Positions 8,013-16,851 of a stretch of 64,000 bases of DNA are shown one piece after another (the stretch's first letter is position 1; the number at the start of each line of letters is the position of its first letter). The notes beneath the pieces are model-generated. The model was not told the origin of the DNA and ran no database searches. It saw only the letters and a list, made by a program, of their open reading frames with translations. The translations under genes were made by a program, and so were the position numbers. Source of the DNA: SVEL01 sp017381055 (lineage in GTDB: Bacteria; Bacillota; Clostridia; Lachnospirales; Lachnospiraceae); NCBI GenBank assembly GCA_036307185.1, contig JAXJYC010000020.1, forward strand, positions 20,161 through 84,160, in the 5' to 3' direction.

Positions 8013-10418
8013 ATGAGAAAAAGATTAGCGTCTTTGACTGCTATAGTTGTACTTGCATGTTCGATATTTACAAGTAATAGTGCAATGACTACCTTCAGTA
8101 AGTCTAAGCAGATTACGACAACATCTAATAAGTTAGTAAGTGACGAAAATGACGTAGAAGTGAGTAATGCAAACAACGCAGAAGTTGGCAACGCATCTGC
8201 ATCTGTAGAGGGCACAGAGCTAGATAAGTCAGCAGCAAACAATGTGAATGTAAACGGCACCATGATGCAGTATTTTGAGTGGAATTTGCCTGATAATGGA
8301 AGTTTGTGGAATCAGATTGCAGACCAGGCGGATGAATTAGCTGATATGGGTATTACAGCGCTTTGGTTGCCACCAGCATATAAGGGGGGGCACTCGGGTG
8401 ATGTTGGTTATGGTGTGTATGATTTATATGATTTAGGAGAGTTTAATCAGAAGGGTACTGTTCGTACGAAGTATGGAACTAAGGCTCAGTATTTAAATGC
8501 GATTAATAAACTCCATGCTAATGGTATTCATGCCTATGCTGATATTGTTTTAAATCACAAGGGCAATGCAGATGGAACAGAGAATGTCAATGCTAGAGAA
8601 GTAGATGGTGGAAATAGAAATAATGTATATGGAGATTTAAAAAATGTAAAGGTGTGGACAGTTTTTAATTTCCCAGGACGTGGCAATACATATTCATCAT
8701 TTAAATGGAATTATACTCATTTTGATGCGGTTGATTATGATGCTAATACAAATCAGAACAAGATATATTTGTTAGATGGCAAATCATGGGATTCGAAAGT
8801 AGATAATGAAAATGGAAACTATGATTATCTTATGTATGCTGATCTAGATTTTGATAATGCTGAGGTTGTAAATGAGGTTAAGAGCTGGGGAAAATGGTAT
8901 GTTGATACAGCTAAATTAGATGGATTTAGATTAGATGCAGTTAAGCATATTAAGTATTCGTTCTTCAAGGATTGGCTTACATATTTAAGAAGTGCAACCG
9001 GCAAAGAGCTCTTTACAGTAGGTGAATTTTATTCAAATGATTTAGGAAAACTACAGGATTACATAAGAGAGACGCAGAGAACAATGTCATTATTTGATAT
9101 GCCACTTCATAATCATATGCAAGAGGCATCAAAGAGTAATGGACAATATGATATGAGTAAGATTCTTAATGGAACATTGGTAAGTGCGGATCCAGTATTA
9201 GCAGTTACATTCGTTGAAAATCATGACACACAGCCAGGACAGTCTGATTATTCATATGTACTTGATTGGTTTAAACCACTTGCGTATACACTTATTCTTA
9301 CAAGAGAAGGTGGATATCCATGTGTGTTCTATGGTGATTACTATGGCTTGCAGCAGAAACAAAATAATTCTGGTAGCGCTCAAAAGTATGAGATTGAAAA
9401 GCTTATGAAGGCTAGAACTGCTTGTGCATATGGAGCACAGCATGATTATTTCGATCATGGTGATATAGTAGGTTGGACAAGAGAGGGCGATAGCGCTCAT
9501 GCGAATTCAGGTCTTGCATCGATTATTACAGATGGCCCAGGTGGAAGTAAGACAATGTATGTAGGTAAACAGCATGCAGGAGAGACTTGGTATGATATAA
9601 CAGGTCATGTTGGCGAGACAGTGACAATCGGTAGCGATGGATGTGCTGTATTCAAGGTAAATGGTGGTTCGAATTCAGTATATGTTTCTAGCAAGATTAC
9701 AGTACCAGGTGCAAATACACAGGGTAATAATTCAGTTACAATTTATTATAAGACAGATTGGGCGACACCATACGCGCACTATTGTGTAGGTGGTGGATCA
9801 TGGACAGCAGCACCAGGTGTAAAGATGACAAAGCTTTCAGATGGTTACTATAAGATAACAGTTCCTATGGGTGGAGCGTCAGATATTAAGATGTGTTTCA
9901 ATGATGGTAATGATACATGGGATAACAATGGCGGTAACGATTATTCCTTTATGTCAGGAAAATATACTGTGAACAATGGATCGGTTTCAAGTGGAGCTCC
10001 AGCAGGAATTGTCGATCCAGATGATAGTGGAAATGGAAGTGGAACAGGAAGTGGATCAGGAAGCGGATCAGGAAGCGGAAGTGGTTCGGGAAATAATGGT
10101 TCACAAAATGGTGAGGAAAGTACAAGTGCTATAGAGGAGTCAACAGAGGAAGAAAGTAGCTCTGAAACAGAGACAGTAACTGATGCTGTAGGTGAAAATG
10201 AAGAAGAAACAACAAAAATTGATGCCTCGTCAGAAGACAAAAATGAAAGTAGTATCGGTTCTAAAGATGATAACGGCAAGGATGATAATAAAAATGTATC
10301 GGAAAATGATAGTTTAGTACAATGCGCGTTTGTTTATCTAAAAGTTCTCCTAGCGAAAATTTATGCGAAAGGCAAATTTCTTATATTGATAATCTTGGCT
10401 TTAAAAAATTATAATTAG
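8013..10418 (+). CDS. Secreted GH13 alpha-amylase with starch-binding module
   Basis: 801 residues. An N-terminal signal peptide (MRKRLASLTAIVVLACSIF) precedes a GH13 barrel close to the liquefying Bacillus type (MMQYFEWNLP). Catalytic residues are visible: nucleophile Asp in GFRLDAVKH, acid/base Glu in VGEFYS, and the third Asp in FVENHDTQ. Near residues 565-660 lies a CBM26/CBM25-like starch-binding module (TIYYKTDWATPYAHYCVGG). A Gly-Ser linker and an acidic Ser/Glu-rich stretch follow. The final 35 residues are basic and hydrophobic (KFLILIILAL) and could act as an unusual membrane anchor; no LPxTG motif is present. It would hydrolyse starch outside the cell. AAAGGAG precedes the ATG. Confidence 0.92.
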   Translation: MRKRLASLTAIVVLACSIFTSNSAMTTFSKSKQITTTSNKLVSDENDVEVSNANNAEVGNASASVEGTELDKSAANNVNVNGTMMQYFEWNLPDNGSLWNQIADQADELADMGITALWLPPAYKGGHSGDVGYGVYDLYDLGEFNQKGTVRTKYGTKAQYLNAINKLHANGIHAYADIVLNHKGNADGTENVNAREVDGGNRNNVYGDLKNVKVWTVFNFPGRGNTYSSFKWNYTHFDAVDYDANTNQNKIYLLDGKSWDSKVDNENGNYDYLMYADLDFDNAEVVNEVKSWGKWYVDTAKLDGFRLDAVKHIKYSFFKDWLTYLRSATGKELFTVGEFYSNDLGKLQDYIRETQRTMSLFDMPLHNHMQEASKSNGQYDMSKILNGTLVSADPVLAVTFVENHDTQPGQSDYSYVLDWFKPLAYTLILTREGGYPCVFYGDYYGLQQKQNNSGSAQKYEIEKLMKARTACAYGAQHDYFDHGDIVGWTREGDSAHANSGLASIITDGPGGSKTMYVGKQHAGETWYDITGHVGETVTIGSDGCAVFKVNGGSNSVYVSSKITVPGANTQGNNSVTIYYKTDWATPYAHYCVGGGSWTAAPGVKMTKLSDGYYKITVPMGGASDIKMCFNDGNDTWDNNGGNDYSFMSGKYTVNNGSVSSGAPAGIVDPDDSGNGSGTGSGSGSGSGSGSGSGNNGSQNGEESTSAIEESTEEESSSETETVTDAVGENEEETTKIDASSEDKNESSIGSKDDNGKDDNKNVSENDSLVQCAFVYLKVLLAKIYAKGKFLILIILALKNYN
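10022..10095 (+). repeat. Gly-Ser-coding short repeat within the amylase gene
   Basis: Repeated GGAAGTGGATCA-like units code for the Gly-Ser linker. Such runs can gain or lose units by slippage, changing linker length without breaking the frame when whole six-base units are involved. Confidence 0.6.
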
Positions 10419-10430
10419 GTTGCTTAAATA

Positions 10431-10463
10431 AAAGTAGGATAGTTAATAAGCTATCCTACTTTT
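10431..10463 (+). terminator. Rho-independent terminator of the amylase gene
   Basis: AAAGTAGGATAG (10431-10442) pairs perfectly with CTATCCTACTTT (10451-10462). A flanking A run makes it potentially active in both directions. Confidence 0.85.
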
Positions 10464-10588
10464 ATCGTATAGGAAGGTTCTATTTGTGAATTTCCTATAT
10501 GAAAAAATTATAGAATGCGAATATTATGGGGTACGCATTTTATAAACGGGATTTAGCAAAAAATTATAATGTTAAGGAGGATTTTTCC

Positions 10589-10814
10589 ATGAGAAATCGA
10601 AAAAAGCATGGCTTGTTAAAAGGCTTTGCAGTAGCAATGGGCGCAATGTAACGGAAATGCAATGTATAAGATTGTTATCCCAACAGACATCGTAGGACTT
10701 ATCTTTACAAATGGTTCAACACAGACAGTTGATATAACAACAAATCTTAAGGATGGTGCAGTATTTAGCGTGTCAGGAAATTCTGGTAGCAAGTATAATG
10801 TGTCAGTTAAGTAA
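10589..10814 (+). pseudogene. Relic of a secreted protein, possibly a starch-binding protein
   Basis: AAGGAGG and an ATG at 10589 start a 20-codon frame that reads as the beginning of a signal peptide (MRNRKKHGLLKGFAVAMGAM) and stops at 10649. From 10653 another frame runs 53 codons to the TAA at 10812-10814 and reads like the end of a beta-sandwich module (KIVIPTDIVGLIFTNGSTQ, then TVDITTNLKDGAVFSVSG). Such I-F-T/N-N-G-S-x-Q-T-V-D-I strings are common at the end of CBM26 starch-binding modules. Signal peptide and last domain survive with the middle lost, so this is a deletion relic. Its position beside the amylase suggests a former second amylase-type gene, which is inference. Confidence 0.65.
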
Positions 10815-10838
10815 AAAGCTATATAAGTATCTAAAAAA

Positions 10839-10877
10839 TTGGGGCGCCCTCCGCAAGGAAGGCGCCCCAAGTGGCTT
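10839..10877. terminator. GC-rich terminator between convergent genes
   Basis: TTGGGGCGCC (10839-10848) pairs perfectly with GGCGCCCCAA (10861-10870), followed by GTGGCTTTTT; an outer AAAAAGC/GCTTTTT pair extends it. It separates the plus-strand relic from the minus-strand ABC operon. Confidence 0.85.
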
Positions 10878-10922
10878 TTTATCTTAGTTTAATATTATCA
10901 GTTTCATATGACTTAGCATTCT

Positions 10923-12731
10923 TTACAAAGGTAGGTCTTTCTTGGTAAAACGAATGGAACCAAGTATATATCCAAGTAGGCCGACTACTCCAAGTATGAT
11001 AAATTTCCAAATGAAAGCATTTGTTCCATCAATGATAGCAATAACATCAAATAAGGAAATGATTGTCGCATAATTGAAGTTGTTCAAAGCATCGAGACGA
11101 ACGACAGATGGAATAACAGGGCTGCCGAATAGTCCTAGCATGGCGGCAACAAGTGCGAAAATAGAAAGGCCACCGCCTATTGCCATAGAACGCTTGCTGC
11201 GGTCAAACACGCAAGAAGTAAAGAAGCAAAGTCCGGAAAGTGCTAAAAGAACAAGGAACGCACCTACATTTAACAAAATCAGATTTGTATAGGTCAATTC
11301 TACATCTTCTGTCACAAGCGATAGGCATACACAACCTGTTACTGTTGTTAATGAGAACATGGCAAGCAGAGAACCGATGAGATACAATCCTTGCGTAAAT
11401 ACTACTGTGCTTCTCTTAGTTGAGGTGGAAAGTACATACGCCATAGAGCCGCTGTCTACCTGGCCAGATATTAGGCTGTTTGATGTCATAATCATATATA
11501 TGATAGGTAGTAAAAGACCTGCAAGCTTATAGAAGATGGAGCCAACAATCAAGGTGTAAAGATCTGCCTGACCGATTTCTTCTAGAGCATCGGAAACTTC
11601 CACTGGTAAAGTGGAAAGGAAACTAGTAGAGATATCCTTAGCAAGACTTTCTTTTTTGTCTGCAATTGTACTAAGATAGACATCTTCATTTGCAAAATCA
11701 CCTGCATTATACTGTTCATCGAGCAAACCAAGTTCATAGTTCAGTCTACCTTGGTAAGTTACAATAGCAGTTTGAGCCATATGCTTGATGGAATCATAGG
11801 TATAACCGAAAGAATTATATTTTTCTTCGGTAACGCCATAGTTAGAGAGCGCATCTATAAGAGTTTCTGTTGCTTCAGTTTTAGTTATATTTCCAGCAAG
11901 GAAGATCGCTGCGCCTTCTTTGGCTCTTGCTTGGCAGTAAGCATTTCTCTCCTCAGAGCTAAGAAAGTCAACAATGTCACCGCTGCTGATATGAGAGATT
12001 AAGGACATAAAATCATAATTGTCGGGTATGTCCTCATCATTTTCAACATAAAAATCATCAAAGGTTCCATTTGGGTTCAAAGTATACATAACACTGCCGA
12101 GAATTTCTAGAGCCTCAGAAGAGTTCTCTGCATATCCCTCGTCTTTTGCTTTTTTAGCAAGATAATTCTGCAATTCTTCACAGGCAGAGGAATAAGCAAC
12201 TGTAATAGCATTTTCTTGAGTCGCAGGAGACTGCTTCTGCCAGACTTCTACTGCAGATAAGTATTCATTTGTAGCGGAGAAGGTTTCTTGTTGAGGAATT
12301 TTTGCCATCCATTCATTTACGACTGCTGCATAAGCTTTGCCAGCATCTGTTTTCATTTCTGGAACAGAATCTTGCCATTTTTCTATTGCTGTAGTATATA
12401 TAGCTAAATCAGAAAAATCGGTTTTGTTCGGCATTTGTGAACACCATACAAGATAAGAGAGGGTGTCTTTTGCATTTTCTGAGAAAATGGAATCGAATTT
12501 TATAAGTCCGTCTTCGGCAGTTGTATAATAGGACAGTGCACGTTTTTCCATTTGAGATTCAATCTCTTTTGTAATGATGGTATCCTGAATAGAATCTTTG
12601 AATTCACCTATATTACCGTTGCCTGAAATTAGCATGACACAGGCAAGCATAAAGCAGACGGCGAAGGTAATAATGCCCCACATGGTACCGTTTGCTTTGC
12701 AGGATTGTTTGAATAAAGCTTTGCTAAACAT
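10923..12731 (-). CDS. ABC-2 type exporter permease
   Basis: 602 residues. One transmembrane helix near residues 17-37 is followed by an extracytoplasmic region of about 350 residues that is helical and charged, then about six transmembrane segments from residue 390 to the end. This is the ABC-2 permease plan with an enlarged first loop. It lies 14 bases downstream of an ATPase gene and forms an operon with two ATPase genes, divergent from a TetR gene. Likely exports a drug, peptide or lipid; the substrate cannot be read. Base composition is richer in GC and uses CGN arginine codons, unlike flanking genes. Confidence 0.8.
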   Translation of the reverse strand: MFSKALFKQSCKANGTMWGIITFAVCFMLACVMLISGNGNIGEFKDSIQDTIITKEIESQMEKRALSYYTTAEDGLIKFDSIFSENAKDTLSYLVWCSQMPNKTDFSDLAIYTTAIEKWQDSVPEMKTDAGKAYAAVVNEWMAKIPQQETFSATNEYLSAVEVWQKQSPATQENAITVAYSSACEELQNYLAKKAKDEGYAENSSEALEILGSVMYTLNPNGTFDDFYVENDEDIPDNYDFMSLISHISSGDIVDFLSSEERNAYCQARAKEGAAIFLAGNITKTEATETLIDALSNYGVTEEKYNSFGYTYDSIKHMAQTAIVTYQGRLNYELGLLDEQYNAGDFANEDVYLSTIADKKESLAKDISTSFLSTLPVEVSDALEEIGQADLYTLIVGSIFYKLAGLLLPIIYMIMTSNSLISGQVDSGSMAYVLSTSTKRSTVVFTQGLYLIGSLLAMFSLTTVTGCVCLSLVTEDVELTYTNLILLNVGAFLVLLALSGLCFFTSCVFDRSKRSMAIGGGLSIFALVAAMLGLFGSPVIPSVVRLDALNNFNYATIISLFDVIAIIDGTNAFIWKFIILGVVGLLGYILGSIRFTKKDLPL

Positions 12732-12745
12732 TGTGTTTCACCATT

Positions 12746-13645
12746 TTAACCTTTCTTTTGACTAAATAAAATATTCTTAAAGTGCATTTCCAATGTGTAT
12801 GGAAGTTCCGAAATGAATTTAACATTATAGCTTTTTAAAACATTCAGAAGACCGGCTGTTTCGTCTGCACTAATACGGATAGAAACCTGATGGTATTGCT
12901 CTTGTAAGCGGATTGTTTCATACGGTTCGCGAAGGAAACGCTTGAAATCTTCAGCGGTATAAAATTCAATCTTAAACTCTTTTATCGGTCTGTTTCGAAT
13001 CTGATTCATATCGCATACGTTCACGATATGCCCATCATTGATTAACGCTACCTTATCGCAGGTTTTCTCTAATTCATCAAAACTATGGCTGCTCATAAAG
13101 ATAGTTTTTCCTTTTTGGTGTTCTTCTTTAATGATGTCAAGGAAGGTCGCACGCATCAGAGGATCAAGACCGGTGGTAGGTTCGTCTAACAGGATGATGG
13201 GAGCATCGTTTATAAGAGCAGCTACCAATGCTGTTTTCTGTTTCATGCCTTTACTCATTCGTTTGAGGTTGGCTCTGGGATCGAGTTGCAGGCGTTCGAT
13301 TAGTTCGTTGGCATAGGACATATCGTGAAGTCCTAAGAAATCCGTCTGACATTTCAAAAAATCAATGCCTGTTTTTAAATCTGGAAATGCGATTTCGCCA
13401 GGTACATAACCAATTTGCTTTACAATTTCACTGGAATGATCCCATGAAGATAAACCGTTTACCGTTACACTTCCAGATGTAGGTTTTAAAAAGCCCATGA
13501 TATGTCGTATAGTGGTTGTTTTACCGCTGCCGTTTGTGCCGACATAACCGACCATTTCACCTTCGTTAATGGAAAGATTCAGGTCAAAGATGCCTTGCCC
13601 ATTTCCATAATCCTTTGTAAGACTGTTCAGTTCAATTACGCTCAT
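12746..13645 (-). CDS. ABC transporter ATP-binding protein
   Basis: 299 residues of the CcmA/multidrug ATPase type. Walker A is GTNGSGKTT, the signature is MSKGMKQK (degenerate from LSGGQ), Walker B with the catalytic Glu is IILLDEPTTGLDP, and the switch His lies in SSHSFDEL. The start codon overlaps the stop of the upstream ATPase gene by one base, indicating coupled translation, and the permease follows. It is the intact ATPase of the pair and could power the exporter alone if the other is lost. Confidence 0.9.
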   Translation of the reverse strand: MSVIELNSLTKDYGNGQGIFDLNLSINEGEMVGYVGTNGSGKTTTIRHIMGFLKPTSGSVTVNGLSSWDHSSEIVKQIGYVPGEIAFPDLKTGIDFLKCQTDFLGLHDMSYANELIERLQLDPRANLKRMSKGMKQKTALVAALINDAPIILLDEPTTGLDPLMRATFLDIIKEEHQKGKTIFMSSHSFDELEKTCDKVALINDGHIVNVCDMNQIRNRPIKEFKIEFYTAEDFKRFLREPYETIRLQEQYHQVSIRISADETAGLLNVLKSYNVKFISELPYTLEMHFKNILFSQKKG

Positions 13646-14620
13646 TACAATGCACCTCCAAAATCTTTCTCTTCTTTGTAGAATTTCATAAAGTAATCCT
13701 CTAAGGTTTCTTTACGGTTGCTAAAGGAACGTATCTCAAGGGAAGATAAGAGATTAATCAGTTCGTTTAGGTCATCATCTTCAATGGAAAGATCAATACT
13801 GTACTTGCTTTCAGTGTTCAGAGTATAAGAGGCAAGTTTTTGACTTTCCATTTTGAATTGTTCTTTTGACTGGCAGTTTTCGAAGAGTATGGTGTAATAT
13901 TTGCGGGAGGCATGCTTCAAATCATTTGCCACAAATTCAGATACGATCTTGCCGTCTTTTATAATTGCAATACGATCGTGCAAATGTCGAGTCAATTTCT
14001 GAGAAAATGTGACTAGAAAGCAAGATTGTCTTTCCGCGTGATTTTTCTTTGTGTATAAATTGTATGAAAGTTTCTTGCATAACCGGATCCAATCCGCTGG
14101 TAGGTTCGTCCAATATGAGTACATCTGGATCAGACATAAATGCTGTCACGATAGCTAGCTTTCGCTTTACGCCGAGACTCATTCGTTTTGTTTCACCACG
14201 CAGAACAGTATCTTCCAGTTCAAACATTGCCAACATCTCATTCAGTTTCTGTTCATTGTGGATCTTTTGCATATCCTGCATCATTCGGATGAATTCCCAT
14301 CCGGTTAGTCCAGCAGGAAGCGCGATTTCTCCTGGGATATAACCCACACGGTTCAATATCTTATCGTAATTTCGAAAAGTTTCTTCTCCTAAAATCTTTG
14401 TGTTGCCTTTATCAGGTTTTGAAAATCCCATTAAATGTCGGATGGTTGTTGATTTTCCAGCACCATTGGGACCTAAAAAACCGAAGACCTCACCTTTATC
14501 AACATGGATACTGACATCAAATACACCTCGTCCGAACCCATAGTCTTTTGTTAAACCAGAGGTCTCAATGATGTGGCTGGTATCGGCACATAGATTTGTT
14601 TTCTTCTCCATAGATATCAT
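13645..14620 (-). pseudogene. ABC transporter ATP-binding protein gene with a single-base frameshift
   Basis: The first 200 codons encode a normal ATPase: Walker A GPNGAGKST, signature MSLGVKRK, Walker B VLILDEPTSGLDP and the switch His in SSHIF. At about 13982-13984 the frame breaks inside a three-base run (AAA on the plus strand) and the rest, starting HDRIAIIKDGKIV, is in the next frame down to 13645. Removing one base there restores a continuous protein of about 324 residues (SEIDSTLHDRIAI). AAAGGAGT precedes the ATG at 14620. Either a recent mutation, a sequencing error or, less likely, a recoding site. Both pieces are otherwise well preserved, so the change is young. Confidence 0.8.
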
Positions 14621-14712
14621 AACTCCTTTCTGCTTTTTGACAGTGTTGACATTTGAACAGTGTTAAATTATAATATTTCCGTAAAGAATAAGAAAGAACA
14701 ATAAGTTGGGCA

Positions 14713-14730
14713 TTGTTCAAATTTGTACAA
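14713..14730. promoter_or_regulatory. Operator palindrome between the ABC operon and tetR
   Basis: TTGTtCAAATTTGtACAA is symmetric except at one position per arm. Related pieces (TTTGAACAGTGTT near 14653, AATGTTCAAAA near 14730) lie close by. It sits 37 bases before the tetR start codon in the divergent intergenic region, as expected for TetR-family autorepression. Confidence 0.65.
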
Positions 14731-14766
14731 TGTTCAAAAAAATGTATATTTTATGAAAGGTAAGTT

Positions 14767-15342
14767 ATGAAGGTACAAAATTTGAACAAATCCTCAATGA
14801 AAACAAGGCAACTTATAAAGAAAGTATTTGCGGAAATGCTTTCTGAGAAAAAAGAACTGGGAAAAATATCGGTCAGTGAGCTATGTAAGCGTGCGGATAT
14901 CAGCCGAGGCTCATTTTATTCCCATTATGATGATATATACGGTGTGGCAGAGGAGTATGAGAATGAGATGATAGACACTTTCTTTGACAATGCACGTTTA
15001 TTTGAATCCCAGGACATTATGCATTTTATTGACTCTATTTTTGAGTTTATCCGTCAGAATCATGAAAATTATCGTTTACTGTGCAAATCCAACGATTTTT
15101 TATTTGCGGCAAAAAAATTAGCGGCTATCGCTTCGAACAAGTTGTTGGAGCTCTCTCGTAATAACAGCTGGATTCAGGAACGCACATATATTGAATTGGA
15201 TTTGCAGATCTTTTTGGAAGGATTGCTTTGTGAATACGTGAAATATTGCAGAGGATATTCCTCTACAACGCTAGATGACCTTTACGAGTATACGAAGTAT
15301 TGGGCAAAGAATTTCATTACCTTGAGATCGAAGCAATTATAA
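14767..15342 (+). CDS. TetR/AcrR family transcriptional regulator
   Basis: 191 residues with an N-terminal TetR helix-turn-helix at about residues 12-60 (ISVSELCKRADISRGSFYSHY) and a divergent C-terminal ligand/dimer domain. Divergent from the ABC exporter operon, with a palindrome in between, so it most likely represses both until a ligand binds. Codon use (CGT, CGC, CGA arginines) matches the exporter genes and not the rest of the window, supporting joint acquisition. Confidence 0.88.
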   Translation: MKVQNLNKSSMKTRQLIKKVFAEMLSEKKELGKISVSELCKRADISRGSFYSHYDDIYGVAEEYENEMIDTFFDNARLFESQDIMHFIDSIFEFIRQNHENYRLLCKSNDFLFAAKKLAAIASNKLLELSRNNSWIQERTYIELDLQIFLEGLLCEYVKYCRGYSSTTLDDLYEYTKYWAKNFITLRSKQL

Positions 15343-15480
15343 AATTATGAGTATAAATAAATCATGAAAATAGGTTTGTCAACATCGTCAAAATCAGTTG
15401 CAATTTGCCTAACTAATGTGATAATATTACTAGAATAGCGATAATAATATTAAAATGCGCTTTATAATTAGGAGAAAGAT

Positions 15481-15894
15481 ATGATAAATCAAGAAAAAGT
15501 GGCACTTATGACTAAGCTTGCTGCATATGAAGAAGGACAAGGAAAAAAGGATATACCACAGAGTAAGTATTATAGAGAAGACTATATTAGCTTAAAGCTG
15601 ATCAATACAGCGATAGTGGTTACACTGGCTTATATATTGGTGCTAGCTATGGTGGTTTTTGTCAATGTTGAAAAGATGATGACACAGATTGCTACTATGG
15701 ATTTTGTTAAGCTTGGAAAAACAGTTCTTACCTATTATATAGTGATAATGGTTGTGTATATGGTTATTTCATATATTGTATATACTGTTAAATTCAAGAG
15801 AGTAAGAGCAAATCTTAATGAATATAACGGAAATCTTAAGAAGCTATACGCAATATATAAGGAAGAAGAAATAGTTGAGAAGCGAGGAAATTAA
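15481..15894 (+). CDS. Small membrane protein at the head of the c-di-AMP operon
   Basis: 137 residues with two transmembrane segments at about residues 43-62 and 82-103, an N-terminal cytoplasmic stretch and a charged C-terminus (KKLYAIYKEEEIVEK). No family is recognised. AGGAGAAAG precedes the ATG, and the next gene starts two bases after the stop, so it is in the cdaA operon. A TTGCAA-18-TAATAT promoter is possible near 15400-15430. Confidence 0.65.
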   Translation: MINQEKVALMTKLAAYEEGQGKKDIPQSKYYREDYISLKLINTAIVVTLAYILVLAMVVFVNVEKMMTQIATMDFVKLGKTVLTYYIVIMVVYMVISYIVYTVKFKRVRANLNEYNGNLKKLYAIYKEEEIVEKRGN

Positions 15895-15896
15895 TT

Positions 15897-16841
15897 ATGC
15901 ATAAAATATTAGAGCTTAGAGAAACATATAGATTATTATATAGTAAGTACTCTATGTATATAGAGGCGGTTATAAAGTTTGTTGTGGCATTAATAGCACT
16001 TATAGTTATCAATTCATATGTAGGAGCTTTTGCGATTCTTAAGAATCCATTAGTGGTTATACTTATATCACTCGTGTGTGCGGTGTTGCCAAAGACATTA
16101 TCGGCTATGCTTGTAATGCTTACTATAGTGGGACACATGTTTGCTATATCCATAGAGGTAGCGCTTATTGTTTTGGTTATGTTTATAGTAATGTATTTGC
16201 TATTCTTTAGATTTACATCTAAGGAGAGTGCAGTGCTAGTTATTATGCCTATATTATGTGCTATTGGCGTTCCATATATTATGCCTATAATATTAGGACT
16301 TGTAGCATCACCAGTATCAGCTGTTTCACTTATTTTTGGAACATTAGTATATTTTATATTAAGCTTTTTTGGTAGTGATTTTGAAAATATCGTTGCAATT
16401 GCTAAAGATGATGGATTTGAAGTTCTTTCTATGTTTATAGAAAAAGTAATGAAGAATATGGCGTTTTATTACTGTATTATAGCGCTTGTAGTGGTATTAG
16501 TATTAGTATATGTACTTAAGAGATTATCTATGGATTACTCATGGATAATTGCGGTATGTGCAGGTGGCGGTATTCAGATAATAGTATTCATAGTAGGATG
16601 TTTTATGTTTGATATGAGCCTTTTCTGTGGCATATTATCAGTGATTTTAGGTGGATTATTAACAGTTGTGATAGCATGGCTTTTACAGTTTTTCCTTCAT
16701 TCAGTTGATTATACAAAGGCTGAAAAGGTACAGTTTGAGGATGATGACTATTACTATTATGTAAAGGCAGTACCAAAGATTAAGGTGGCTGCTCCAGCAA
16801 AGAAGAAACCTGTAAAAAGGAAAATGAAGGTAGAAAAGTAA
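15897..16841 (+). CDS. Polytopic membrane protein upstream of cdaA
   Basis: 314 residues with about eight transmembrane segments between residues 20 and 280 and a strongly basic C-terminal tail (APAKKKPVKRKMKVEK) preceded by an acidic tyrosine-rich stretch (EDDDYYYYVK). No known family was recognised. It starts two bases after the preceding gene and ends ten bases before cdaA. Position suggests a partner or regulator of the membrane-bound diadenylate cyclase, but nothing in the sequence proves this. Confidence 0.65.
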   Translation: MHKILELRETYRLLYSKYSMYIEAVIKFVVALIALIVINSYVGAFAILKNPLVVILISLVCAVLPKTLSAMLVMLTIVGHMFAISIEVALIVLVMFIVMYLLFFRFTSKESAVLVIMPILCAIGVPYIMPIILGLVASPVSAVSLIFGTLVYFILSFFGSDFENIVAIAKDDGFEVLSMFIEKVMKNMAFYYCIIALVVVLVLVYVLKRLSMDYSWIIAVCAGGGIQIIVFIVGCFMFDMSLFCGILSVILGGLLTVVIAWLLQFFLHSVDYTKAEKVQFEDDDYYYYVKAVPKIKVAAPAKKKPVKRKMKVEK

Positions 16842-16851
16842 GGAGAACACA

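Noticed and set aside
9941..10279. Minus-strand Ser/Pro-rich ORF opposite the amylase linker
   Set aside because: Produced by the repetitive linker coding sequence on the other strand.
10300..10418. LPxTG sortase anchor at the amylase end
   Set aside because: No LPxTG-like motif before the hydrophobic end in the reading frame.
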